A stretch of 64,000 nucleotides of DNA, taken from the NCBI GenBank assembly GCA_036345935.2, contig JADWOT020000003.1:12808524-12872523 (forward strand), read 5' to 3'. The notes under the pieces are model-generated. The model had not been told where the DNA came from. It made no database searches and saw only the letters and a program-made list of their open reading frames with translations. Below are positions 12,031 through 21,998 of the stretch, piece by piece; the stretch's first letter is position 1, and every line of letters starts with the position of its first letter. Both the position numbers and the translations under genes were made by a program. The DNA is from Taenia hydatigena. Lineage: Eukaryota; Platyhelminthes; Cestoda; Cyclophyllidea; Taeniidae.

Positions 12031-15000
12031 AGAGACAGGTTTTAAATTGCCATAATTATTTGTTTGCAACACGCTTATTTTTTCTAAAACACCTCCAAGA
12101 TTAGATGCTTTTCCACTCTTTGATTGCCAACACCAGAGGCTGGTTTACTCTATATCCATTGACGTGCATGCACTTGCGATAAACAAAGGCCGGAGGGACG
12201 AATAAACTCATCAAGGCGAATTATCGCACAACGCTCTCATGAAACGTGGACGGTTGGAAAATTAGTCAGTGCATGTTAACTAGGTAAGCTGAAACATCTT
12301 AATTCTAGGCAGAAGACATTTTCAATCTCATGCAGATTCGACATCTGCTTCGCAATTTTGTGGCAACGTCCTTGAGTTCTCAAGCAATACGATTGATCAA
12401 ATTAATTCTTGCGATTAAGCCTTATTCACTGTAGGTAATGCGTATGTTTATTTTCCATCTGCTGCAGGTAAATGCGAGATGCACAAGCTTACCAAGTTTT
12501 TATGGTTGCCCAAGTGTGCACTTTCGTTTACATTTAGTCAGAATGGTGACTAAAGTGAGTACTCTTTACGACTAATCGAAGCTTCCCACCACAGGGAGGA
12601 TAAAGCGTAAAAGTAGTCACTTAATGTAGCATAACCTGGTCGTTCTTCTGGCTCTTGTCTCACTACTAGGCCATTCTAAATGATTTGATGCTAAAATGGA
12701 AACATTTTCATACCTTGCCTCTCTTATGCAAATTCGATCCCATTACAGTGGCTTTCGGTGCAGAAAAAAGTAGAGATTTTAGAACATGGTCTTAGTGTTT
12801 TGAGGTTCTCTTCGGGATTGACAATGCCATGGCAATTATGTCTCGTATGATGAAACTATTTTAAAGCAAGATCAATCCATCAATCTACTTATTTTAAATC
12901 ACCTATTAACTTCAAACAAATTATTTGGCCTTTTCACGGTGTCCTGAGTCATTTGTTGTGCTTTTTTGAGAAAGGCGGGCGTAAAATTATCCCTGGTTCC
13001 ATAAATATGCTTTAACGAAAACTTTTCTTTAGTTGGCAAAAGTATCTTTAGCTCGATTTTATCGCCTTAGATTTAAAGGCGGGTTCGGCGAGAGGCAGTG
13101 TTGATGGAGGATAAACTGAAGAAAACAAGACGCTTACGGCAGAATACAGTAGAGGACACGAGACGCTGGAAGGGATGAAACGTTAAGGCAGTAGATTTGG
13201 ACAAGGGAGATAATTATTAAATAGCTGGAGGAATTGGCTCCTTAACATACGAAGGCTGCTTTTGCTACTGGTGGAAGTGCTACACCATCGTGGGCTTGTT
13301 GGCCTAACCAGGAATCTGCATTTTTCCTTTTTTGTAAGACATCCTTGACCTGCTCAACTAAATACCTGATAAGTCAGAATTTACCACCCACCCCTTTCCA
13401 ACCCGAGCATTTATTTATTAGGCTATCATTCTCATTTGTCCACATTTCCTATTCCTTATTGCAAACATGACTTATGATTTACGCGCCCCATTTTGATAAA
13501 CCCACTATATGAATGGGCACATGGATTGTGCTCTTAGTGATTATTATTGGAGCAACTTTGCGCGAACTGTCTACTCGTCTGCACTCACGCCTTATTGTGT
13601 GTCTTTGAGACGAAGGGAGAAATAAGCAAGATATCCAGTGGGTGGGACCGAGTGCGACCACGAACATTTTCCCAGCAGACCCTCCACTATATGCAGTTAC
13701 CACTCCGTCTCGTTCCCTGATCCGATATTTCCACCTTCTATGATGAGATGCATACGCATGTTGTCGTCGCTGTTGCCTTGAAATTATTAAGCGCCTCATT
13801 GTGATGTGGGTAGCCGATCGTATACTTGCATGCTCATCCAAATCGCTGTGTAGATCAGTTGACGACCCTGTTTGTTGCGCTGATGCAGCATTTTGAAAGC
13901 TTGCTTACCACTGTTTAATTGGGGAGCGCTGTTGGTGGGATGCCCCTTGAGAGTTTGCACCCACTTGCTGACATCGAATTTTTATTTATCATTTGGACTT
14001 AATTTATTTGCGGTTTAATTAAAACTTGGCCTAACATTACATGACTTCTCAGTTTCTAAAGAAGAGATCACATCGTTCTTGACTCGATTTCTATTGCTTC
14101 CTCCACAAATCCGTAAAATCACTTTACTACATCATTGCGGGTCTCACTTCTACTGATCATGATGTAGGATTTGTGACTAGAACAACTGTCAAGCGGCGAA
14201 AGGGATCTTGATCTCTCCTCTTTTAACAGTCTCCATTGGATTGCTTGTTGATGGCAGGTGTTAGCTCACACAGTAGATTCAATAAGGAGCGACCCATGCA
14301 GTGGGGTCAGACGCGTTTATATTACTCCACTAAGCATTAGAGGGTGTTTGGTACGCTATCCCACAGTCACCGATGTGGCGATTAGCTAGGCCCTGAAGGC
14401 GTTGGAATTAGGGTGCACGGCCCAGATTACACTAAGGTTGATATACAGTGTCGCGGTCGTAGCACTAGTCGGGCAAAAACGAGTTAGTATATTGACGAGT
14501 TGCTAAATTTAAGCAGCGGCTCTGTTGAGTATTTCAAAGGAATAGCCTGTTAGGCTTCATTATCTCATTTTCGGCAGCTTTTCTCACCATAAAAAAGCAC
14601 CGAGTTTGCTCTTATTTCTTATACTCATCGGTTGATTCTGAATCTTTGGTCTAGATTTTCGTCCTGGTTTGTTTTAACTCGTGTACATCGTTGGATCATG
14701 CAAGAGATAGACAAGTGATAATGCTGCGGTCTATCATTTTGACGCACTGCTCAACCGAAAACTAATGAGTTTGTCTCAGCTGATATTGTCTTCTTGCCTC
14801 TTCTCATTTCATCCAAAGTGATTGATCTATCTCTTACGCCGATTCTTTTTAGACAGACACCAAAATGTGACGAAAACCATTGCCTCCTCGTTGCCTCCTA
14901 CGCCATGCCGCGAATTTAGCCCTCTCCACTTTGTCTTCGCGTAATAGAAGCAACAGTAGAAACTTGGCTAGGGCTTCCTTTTGTTCCGTAGTCGCAGCAT

Positions 15001-15381
15001 CCATTTTAACTTGTTTCCATTCCTGCTGTCGTCATCGGTGCAGTAGGATGGCTGCCTTATATGAGTACTATTTCTCTCTTTCCCCCAGATCCATATGTCT
15101 TCCCCATTCACACAGCTTTAATGACTGCTTTTAACCTAATTCTCTTTTGTGCCCTTTACAGTGACCACCATCGCAAATGTATTCTCTTAACGTGGTATTC
15201 AATGAATGATGGACGAGACGGTGGGAGTAGAGAAGAGACGATCCACCATCCTGGTTTGACTGTGACACATTTTCCCTCCGTGCACTTTATACGCCCTGTA
15301 ATTTTTGTCATTCGAGAGCCCTGCACACATATGTCTGCCAGTGCACGCCGTCCGCCAACTTTGTATTTATCTAAAAAGTAC
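12031..15381. other. unassigned sequence
   Basis: Nothing recognisable. The largest ORFs are 13479-13841 (-), 14880-15134 (+) and 15061-15393 (+), of 84-120 codons. They are arginine- or serine/leucine-rich, as expected from strand-biased composition, and lack domain motifs. Confidence 0.5.
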
Positions 15382-15699
15382 TTATGCAGATGAATCTAGC
15401 TTGGCCAATTTCTGCCATATGCCTGACAATACTTGATCTTCCAGCCCAATGCCATGTAAGATGGCTCACTCGATTTTGAGGTGTAGGTTTACAGGGCACA
15501 AATTGAGACTGTTATGGCCAACCGTCTGTTGGACATGTGGTGATGCGGGACCATGAGAGGCTTTTGGTGCTTCTTGGTCGTTGAGGAAGCTGGTCTCTTT
15601 GACGAAGGTATCTATTCCATTTTTCAGAAACACACGGGGTTTTTTGCAGGTGTCACCGTCGGAAGTCAGGATGGCTAAAGGCCTTAAAGCAAATTGAGC
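15382..15699 (-). pseudogene. unrecognised coding-like segment with one internal stop
   Basis: After a TAG that could be an intron acceptor, the minus strand is open from 15699 for 77 codons. A TGA follows (15466-15468), and the frame then stays open in the same style to a TAA at 15382-15384 (106 codons in all). Visible words are ILTSDGDTCKKPRVFLKNGI, SFLNDQEAPKASHG, then past the TGA GIGLEDQVLSGIWQKLAKLD. The balanced composition on both sides of the TGA suggests a formerly coding segment. I do not recognise a family. It ends about 135 bp from the retrotransposon and could be an exon of a disrupted host gene or part of another mobile element. Confidence 0.25.
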
Positions 15700-15835
15700 C
15701 TACACTTTCTGACCAGGCTATCCTTTAGCTGCTCTCAGGGACAGTGGAAAAGGAGGATGAGTAATTCTTTTTAAACGACCTGTGCCTATGATCAACAAGA
15801 GGAGTAGTCGGGCTGAGATGGTTAAGGTGTGATAC

Positions 15836-16063
15836 TGTGGAGGGTTCCTCCTTTCCCTCCTGGTCACCCTCGATAGTAGAAGTCTGTATACGCTTAGACA
15901 TCTTTAATATATGAAGGGGGTGATGAATACAGCTAGACGAGATCTGGAGTTCGGGCCGAGGATGAGTCACGCTCCAAGGAGTCTCCATGCTGCTCCGTCA
16001 CGTGGTTCAGATTGACTTCCCGCCTCTGGCCTACATAGCGCATTTAAAGAATTAAGTATTACA
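15836..16063 (-). repeat. 3' LTR of the gypsy-type element
   Basis: 228 bp, begins TGTAAT and ends CCACA on the minus strand, and matches the 5' LTR at 222 of 228 positions with no indel. It carries the same TGAGTCA (15963-15969) and CACGTG (15999-16004) words. Its TATA stretch is changed to TATATTAAAG. Because the LTR contains the gag-like ATG, an ORF of 87 codons appears here (15725-15988); it is not a separate gene. Confidence 0.95.
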
Positions 16064-16066
16064 TAG

Positions 16067-16080
16067 CCCCCTCGTCTTTT
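16067..16080 (-). other. polypurine tract
   Basis: On the minus strand AAAAGACGAGGGGG lies 3 nt before the 3' LTR. This is the expected place and composition for the plus-strand primer of reverse transcription. Confidence 0.75.
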
Positions 16081-16103
16081 GAGCGCTGTCCCCGGCGCTA
16101 CCC

Positions 16104-17777
16104 CTATTGATTCGCTTTAGTTAAACCATCGGGTGGTTTGCCTTCTTCTACGATTAAATAGGCTTCGTCCTCGTAGCCGACCGGCGGAGCACCTCCGTAG
16201 GGGCGGATTGTATTGGGATGGACGATTATTGGCTGGGTACGGAGTTCCGCATTCCGGACGAGGTAGTTCGTAGGAGACAGGGCTTTTACTACGCGGAAGG
16301 GATCTTTACTCCAAGGGTGGTAAAATTTGCGATGTGTCCCGGGTGGGGGAATCGGCCGATATATTTGGACGAGATCTCCTTCGTGGTAGGCAGTGAGTCG
16401 ACTGTGCTTGTCGTAGTATTTCTTTTGTCGGGTATGAGACATTTGAAGGTGTCGACGGGCAAGATTAAACGTCTTTCTTATCCCTTCTTTGAGACGTAGT
16501 ACGTACTCCGGGGCGTTGTCGGTAGCCACTTCTTTGCGCGGGAGGAAGACGTCAGAGGGAACTCTCATTTCGCGGCCGGTGAGCATCTTGAACGGAGAGA
16601 CACCGGTCGATGTATGAACCGTAGCCCTATAGGCGAGAAGAGCGCGTCCAAGGCTTAAATCCCAATCATCCGGTCGTGCCTCCTTCGTGAAAGCCTTTAG
16701 TAACCCTATCAGGGTTCGGTTAGTTCTTTCCACTTGTCCATTGCCCTGAGGGTGGCCAGGTGTCGTGCGCGTCTTTGCGATTCCGAGGGACTTGCATAGT
16801 TCAGCAAAGAGTCGGCTTTCGAAATTAGGGCCTTGGTCGCTAGGGACTGATTCAGGCACTCCGTGCTGACAGATCCAACGATTGAAAAAGGTCGACGCGA
16901 CTGTCTCGGCGTCTTGGGACTTCATGGGCTCCGCTTCGGCCACTTTCGTGAAGTAGTCAACCATAACTAAGATATATCGGTTCCCCCTCTTGGTAAGGGG
17001 TAGGGGACCCATGATGTCGATACCCACTCGTTCGCCCGGAAATCCCGTAAGCATAGGCTGCAGAGGTGCCACTGCTGTGGAACGAGGGTTCTTGAACCTG
17101 CTGCAAGTAATGCAGGTTCGGCAGAAGTCGTGCACCTCTGGGGAGAGGGGGGGCCACCAGTATCGTTTTATCGAGGCCTCCACCATCTTTTTCTCACCGA
17201 CGTGGCCCAATTGTTCGTGCAGCTCTTGGAGGGCTGTTTGTATCAGGGAACCTGGAACAGCCAAGCGCTTGGGAGACGTGGCGTCTTCTTGGTACCACAA
17301 GACTTCGTCCTCCAGGGAGAGTTTGGACCATTGCTGCCATATCTGCTTGGCTGCCTTGCTGGATGATTTCATCTCTTCCGCAGTGGGCTTGGACGAGGAT
17401 GCCAGAAACCTGTCGTATACCAAGGACGTGTCGGGGTCTGTACTCTGTGTGTTACTCCACTGATGTTTAGTCGGCTCGCTTAAAAATAGGGTTCCCACTA
17501 CACCGCCATGCCTTTCCACTGAGAGAGTTCTGCGGGATAAGGCATCTGCGTTGCTATGCGAGTTTCCTTTTCTGTACTGCACAGTGAAGTCATATTGTTG
17601 CAGTTCCTCGTACCAGCGTGCAACCGAACGATCGATCTCTTTCATTGTTTTCAACCAGGTCAGCGCCTGATGGTCTGTTCTCACTATGAACTGTCTCGCT
17701 ATCAGGTAGTGCTTGAAGTGTCGCACCATTGTATAGATGGCGAAAAGTTCACGTTCTATTGCACTCTTCTGTCGCAT
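16104..17777 (-). pseudogene. gypsy pol remnant: RNase H C-terminal part and integrase
   Basis: 557 codons, the least damaged part of pol. Residues 1-85 are the C-terminal half of RNase H (TDHQALTWLK at 34-43, NADALSRR at 76-83). Integrase follows: the HHCC zinc site is H187-x4-H192 and C219-x2-C222. The catalytic core has D254 (GIDIMGP), D314 (PSDQGPNF) and E350 (GNGQVERTNR), giving the canonical D-x59-D-x35-E spacing. The C-terminal part at 470-525 resembles a GPY/F module, but the usual GPF reads DPF. I see no chromodomain. The ATG used here is not a true start: the frame is entered from upstream RNase H across a run of nine A (minus strand, 17777-17785), where the frame is broken. The integrase itself shows no inactivating change. 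Confidence 0.93.
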
Positions 17778-17822
17778 TTTTTTTTGCTCAATCTGGCACT
17801 AGCGTAGGCGATGACGTGTTCC

Positions 17823-18356
17823 CTACCTTCTTTGTCTCTGCGAAAGTACACCGCCCACGGCCACGTCGCTGGCATCCGTGTCTGGTACGAAGGGAGGTGC
17901 GGCGGTCTCGAAGTTTGGTAAAGCCAAAATCGGAGCGGAGCAGAGCATTCGCTTTAGTTCTTTGAAGGCTTCATCATGTTCATTCTCCCACTTGAAATTT
18001 CTTTTTGCGTGCTTCTCGGTTAGTTTGTGTAGGGGACTAACAATCTTGGCAAAGCCTTTAACGAAGCGCCTATAGTAGTTTGCCGAACCGAGGAAACTGC
18101 GAAGTTCCGTCTGATTAGTTGGTGTTGGCCAGGTTCTCACCTGTTTTGTGCATTCTTCAGTGACTGCCATCCCGTCTGACGAGACTGTGTGCCCCAGAAA
18201 GTTGACTGAACGGCGGAGAAAATGACACTTCTTTGGATTCAAGGTCAAACCTGCATCTTGCAGACGGTCCAGGACTTGTTTGAGATTGGAGTTATGCTCG
18301 CGAATGTCTCTACCGAAAACGAGGTAGATTATGCAATTTTTCCGGAAAGAGCCCAA
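17823..18356 (-). pseudogene. gypsy pol remnant: reverse transcriptase thumb/connection and RNase H start
   Basis: 177 codons. It enters the reverse transcriptase after a one-base frame change near 18336. Residues 8-16 read CIIYLVFGR. In this family the tyrosine-x-aspartate-aspartate active site sits between the YL and VFG here, so four codons including both aspartates are missing without a frame change. Then come LTLNPKKCHF (37-46), VNFLGHTVSSDG (51-62) and LRSFLGSANYYRRFV (85-99), all typical of Ty3/gypsy. The start of RNase H is present (DTDAS at 159-163). The frame is lost again near 17825, before the RNase H C-terminal half. Between 18357 and 18489 the same protein continues in another frame with a TAG at 18430-18432. 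Confidence 0.93.
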
Positions 18357-18489
18357 TCAGTGCCGTCTGCATCAGGCGCTGGAAAGTGGCTGCGGCGTTG
18401 CAGAGTCCGAACGGCATTGTCTGGAATTCCTAAAGCCCGTTGGGTACTATGAAAGCCGTCTTCTCTCTATCTTTTTCTGCCGCTTCTAC

Positions 18490-20064
18490 TTACCAGTATC
18501 CCGATTTTAAGTCTGGTGTGGAGAACCACTTTGATCCATGTAGGGCATCCAAGGAGTCGTTGATGTAAGGTAAGGGAAAGGCGTCCTTCTTAGCTACGGC
18601 GTTTAACTTCCTGTAATCGATACACAGCCGTAGACTACCGTCACTTTTGTTCACTAGTGCGATTGGAGAAGCCCATGGTGACTTGGATGGTTTGACCACT
18701 TCGTCCTTGATCATCTCTTCCACCAGACGGTTCACTTCGCCCTGGAGGGGCGGAGGTATACGTCTGGGTGGTTGCCAAATGGGCCTGGCCTCGCCAGTGT
18801 CGATAGTGTGTTTGACCATCCTTGTTCGCCCGAGTTTTGTTCCTTGCCATGAGAACATGCTTGGATACTTGCTAAGCATGGGGCGTAACTCCTTTCTCTC
18901 GCCATCGGTGATGTGCGTTAGCTGGGCGCAAAGCTCATCCAAGTTGTTGATCGGGATGGCCGCAGCTTCGAAGAGGGCGCTACAGATTGCGCCTGCGTCC
19001 TTTTTGAGCGGAGATCTGACTGGGGTAGTTTTCTTGTGCCGCTGGGTCACGAGTGTCCCTTCTGCGAAATTCAGGACCGCCTTGGTGTTACGAAGGAAGT
19101 CCACACCGAGTATAGCGTCCCAAACTAACTCGAGGCACAGAATAAATTGGACTTGCCACGTTTCTTTCCCCAGTGACACTTTTAGTGACGTCTCTCCTTT
19201 TACCTTCATCTTTCTCCCTTCTGCTGAGAGAAGTTTTGCGAAGGGAGAACCCGTGCGAAACTTATTGTGGAGATCTGGGAGCGCCTGAGGGTTCACCAAT
19301 GACTTAACTGCGCCTGAGTCAAAAAGGAAACTGCAGGAGCGTCCCTCTAGCTTGCCGGAGACTCGCATACATGGAAGAGAACCATGGGAGGATAAGCAGG
19401 ATAAGGAATAGTGCTGCTCACCTGCTTTTGCGATACGGAGCGGAGGGGTCCACCGCAGACGTGTGGAACTCGGTCGTCGGTGGGACATGTGGAGCGGCGA
19501 AGTCAGGAGAAGTTCCTGACGTTTCCTAGTGTCTGCGTCGACCAGCTGGCTGAGGTCGCTGGTCTTCAGGGCCTGGAGTTTCGCGGCGATGGACAAGGGA
19601 CGGACGCCGGCTTTGAACTGGACAGCCACCCATCGTTTCACCTTGTTAGGTGGGCAGCCTCTAAAAGCCCGTTCAGAGAGGATTTGCAGTACTCTCGCGA
19701 AGTCCTCGTCGTTTTCGCCCGATTTTTGCTCGCGGAGAAAGAACTCTCTAGCGAGCGACTCCTCTCGTTGATCAATAACGAGCTGGGAAAGGATCTCGCA
19801 GCACTCGTCTAGGTCGGAGTCAGGTGAGACTCCGGCATCAACCGCTGCGGAGAACAGCTCTTGCAGGAGAGCGCGCAGGATCAGTGGAAACCTCTGCCGC
19901 TGGGGAAACAAGTGGATGTTAAACCTAACGGTTATCATGCAATCTCCGAAATTCATTCCTTCCTTGAAATGGGGAAAGTCCGCCAACGCTGCCACCAGTG
20001 TGGAGGGTTCCTCCTTTCCCTCCTGGTCACCCTCGATAGTAGAAGTCTGTATACGCTTAGACAT
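18490..20064 (-). pseudogene. gypsy gag, protease and N-terminal reverse transcriptase
   Basis: 524 codons. Residues about 25-190 are a Gag capsid-like region rich in helices (ILSQLVIDQREESLAREFFL at 91-110). No C-x2-C-x4-H-x4-C zinc knuckle follows where one is normally expected (about 185-225). The aspartic protease has DSGA at 249-252 and ILGVDFL at 318-324. Reverse transcriptase starts near 415, with PSKSPWASPIALV (459-471) and LCIDYRKLN (480-488), and is cut by TAA after LKSGYW. The first ATG lies inside the 5' LTR, right next to the TATA box. Transcription starting about 25-30 nt past the TATA box would miss it, so the next ATG, residue 37 (19956), is the likelier start. Confidence 0.92.
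19983..19997 (-). other. primer-binding site, tRNA-Leu type
   Basis: One base after the 5' LTR the minus strand reads TGGTGGCAGCGTTGG. This complements the 3' end of eukaryotic tRNA-Leu of the ...CCGCTGCCA-CCA type, at 14 of 15 bases judged from general knowledge of that tRNA. The site also lies within the open gag frame (codons for LVAAL). Confidence 0.75.
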
Positions 20065-20226
20065 CTTTTATATATGAAGGGGGTGATGAATACAGCTAGA
20101 CGAGATCTGGAGTTCGGGACGAGGATGAGTCACGCTCCAAGGAGTCTCCATGCTGCTCCGTCACGTGGTTCAGATTTACTTCCCGCCTCTGGCCTACGAA
20201 GCGCATTTAAAGAATTAAGCATTACA
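19999..20226 (-). repeat. 5' LTR of the gypsy-type element
   Basis: 228 bp with TG...CA ends, followed directly by the primer site. In the presumed U3 part are TGAGTCA (20126-20132, AP-1-like) and CACGTG (20162-20167, E-box), both kept in the other LTR. TATATAAAAG at 20065-20074 is the likely TATA box. Confidence 0.95.
20065..20074 (-). promoter_or_regulatory. TATA box of the LTR promoter
   Basis: TATATAAAAG on the minus strand, ending at the base before the ATG at 20064. Initiation would be expected around 20040, inside the apparent first codons of gag. This places the R and U5 parts in the last 40 or so bases of the LTR. Confidence 0.6.
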
Positions 20227-20230
20227 ATAC

Positions 20231-20638
20231 AGGCCTTAAAGATCTTCAAGTTTAGAAAACCGAGACAATGAGGCAGCTTGATGGAATAACTAAGTCAAAA
20301 TCTTTCACTATGATCTGAGTAGTGATGATAATTTGTCAAGTCCATTCCAGATTCCTGCCTATCTTTTTCCAGGTCTTCTTTTATAATTGCACTTACAATC
20401 ATATTCAGGAGGATGGAATGCATACAAAATGGGAAGAAACTTGGGCGGAGAAATAAAGTGTACTAGCCCTAACCAAGGAACATTTCTTCCTCCATTCGAT
20501 GATATTCCGGGAAATCCAAAGTGCCGTTTACTTCCTATTTGTAATTCTAAAAGAGACATTTTACTCCCTTTCAGCATGGCTAACTTTGATTGTTAAAGTG
20601 ACATCACGACCGGCCATCCCCAGCATAATTCTACTCAC
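20231..20638. other. flank of the retrotransposon, unassigned
   Basis: No clear gene. After the GTGAGT donor-like site at 20638 the minus strand shows several possible acceptors (for example CTCTTTTAG near 20540) and a GTAAGT near 20393, so it could hold introns of the segment just upstream. I could not build a consistent frame. Confidence 0.3.
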
Positions 20639-20967
20639 CGTCTTAAGCTCTTCCGCCATTCGATCGCGACAGTTGTAAACAGCCTCATATACATCTAGAA
20701 CAATAGAATAGGTGCTTTTGCCAAAAAAAATTTTCCGAGTTGGAAAATTCCGAAGAACGTAGTGGAAATCTTCCAAAGTATCCAGAATGGGGTACAAGTC
20801 AACGTAGTTAATGATTGTCCAGTTAAAGATCGGCCTCCCAGTTCAAACGCTATTAATCCCAAAAGCGTAACAAGTAGCGAATTGCGACAGATAAAATTTC
20901 TGCACAAGTAACTTATAACGCCATCCTCACCCATGCCCTTTTTCGACCACCCCGAGAGTAAATAGGC
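20639..20967 (-). other. possible exons of an unidentified gene
   Basis: Two overlapping open stretches on the minus strand look coding. The first opens at 20967 after a TAG and includes DGVISYLCRNFICRNSLLV and LLGLIAFELG. The second is open from 20842 to 20639 (68 codons). It includes IFNWTIINYVDLYPILD, TLEDFHYVLRNFPTRKIFFG and LDVYEAVYNCRDRMAEELKT, and ends exactly at ACG|GTGAGT, a strong splice donor. The two frames differ by one base near 20843, so there is either a small intron or a frameshift. Composition is balanced and unlike nearby noncoding DNA. I do not recognise the family. It lies on the same strand as the retrotransposon next door. Confidence 0.35.
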
Positions 20968-21998
20968 CTATTAAGTTAAAACAAGCATATTATTTTGACT
21001 ATTTAGTATAAATAGGGGACAAGGAGACAGGAGTACCAATGCAAACACACCGCAGCGAACTCAGAGCTACAATCAATTTCCGAGTTTCAATTTTATGATC
21101 CCGCTTCATTCCTAAAAGATACATTTTGAAATAGCGTAATCATTACAGAGCCATAAAATAGGTAATTACAATTCAGAATTATAGTAGACATTCAAAGCCA
21201 ATTAGCCAGTGGCTGAACACTTAGTTTGGAATGAAATTTACCATTTGACCAACCTTATTATTATTAGAAAATTAGTGTTTATATTTCCAATATCCCATCT
21301 ATTGCGTGGTTACCTAGAATATATGTTGGATTGTCTATCAAAACAAATATCAGTCGTCAGAAAATGTTATTTCGACTTTTATTCCTTTGTCAGATTCTGA
21401 CAATCACTTTCGTTGGTAAGTCACTCCGGATTCATCCAACAGCCTTTAGTAATAAATTTGTTCTTTAAGATCAAACTTAACTTTTAGGTTAAAACTTTTA
21501 CCCTGTTGCGGTGGGGGTTTGCCTCGATGAATTATTCCACCAGCGCATCAAGCTGGCTGTAAAAGTCAAAATAAAGAACTTCAACATTAGCCTTTGAGTG
21601 AGTAAAATATTTTTGACTAAATAATGGATAAGAGCCTGTGCTGAAAATCTTCATTTAGTGGTGAATCGGACATGAAAATTTTTTTTAGTTGTCAGCTCTA
21701 ATTGTAGCGTTCCGAGACTTCTTTGAAGGCAAAAAAAGGCATAATGCTGGAACAGAATATATGTATTTAATAAACAGAGAGAATGGGGCTTCTGGCATGG
21801 CCCAAAGGCCAGCCCATGCAGCTAGAGCTAAATGGCCACCTCGGGGACCAAAACGGAAACCAATAGTCATAACAAAGTATTGCACTAATAATTTCTTAAT
21901 ATCATCACTCGTTCCGCAACTAAACAAATCGAAGCAGTTTTTAAGATTAATAATGCTTGAAATGAGGCACCGGTGAATCACGATCTGAGCATTTCGCG
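20968..21998. other. unassigned sequence
   Basis: AT-rich. It holds two overlapping opposite ORFs at 21685-22059 with a GC-rich core around 21790-21850, but no recognisable motif. Confidence 0.5.

Larger units (their letters stand above)
15832..20230 (-). mobile_element. Ty3/gypsy-type LTR retrotransposon, complete ends, inactivated
   Basis: The element runs 15836-20226 on the minus strand (4391 bp), flanked by the 4-bp target duplication ATAC at 15832-15835 and 20227-20230. The 228-bp LTRs start TG and end CA. Order along the minus strand is LTR, primer site, gag, protease, reverse transcriptase, RNase H, integrase, purine tract, LTR; reverse transcriptase before integrase is the Ty3/gypsy order. 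It is a single gag-pol frame now split by stops at 18490-18492 and 18430-18432 and by frameshifts near 18336, 17825 and 17780. A 12-nt in-frame deletion removes the reverse transcriptase catalytic aspartates. No CCHC zinc knuckle is seen in gag. LTRs differ at 6 of 228 positions, so insertion is fairly recent; movement must have relied on proteins from intact relatives, or the lesions arose afterwards. Confidence 0.95.

Noticed and set aside
16990..17463. Plus-strand ORFs of 65-213 codons over the retrotransposon (for example 16990-17463 and 18647-19288)
   Set aside because: They are antisense shadows of pol, which has clear domains on the minus strand.
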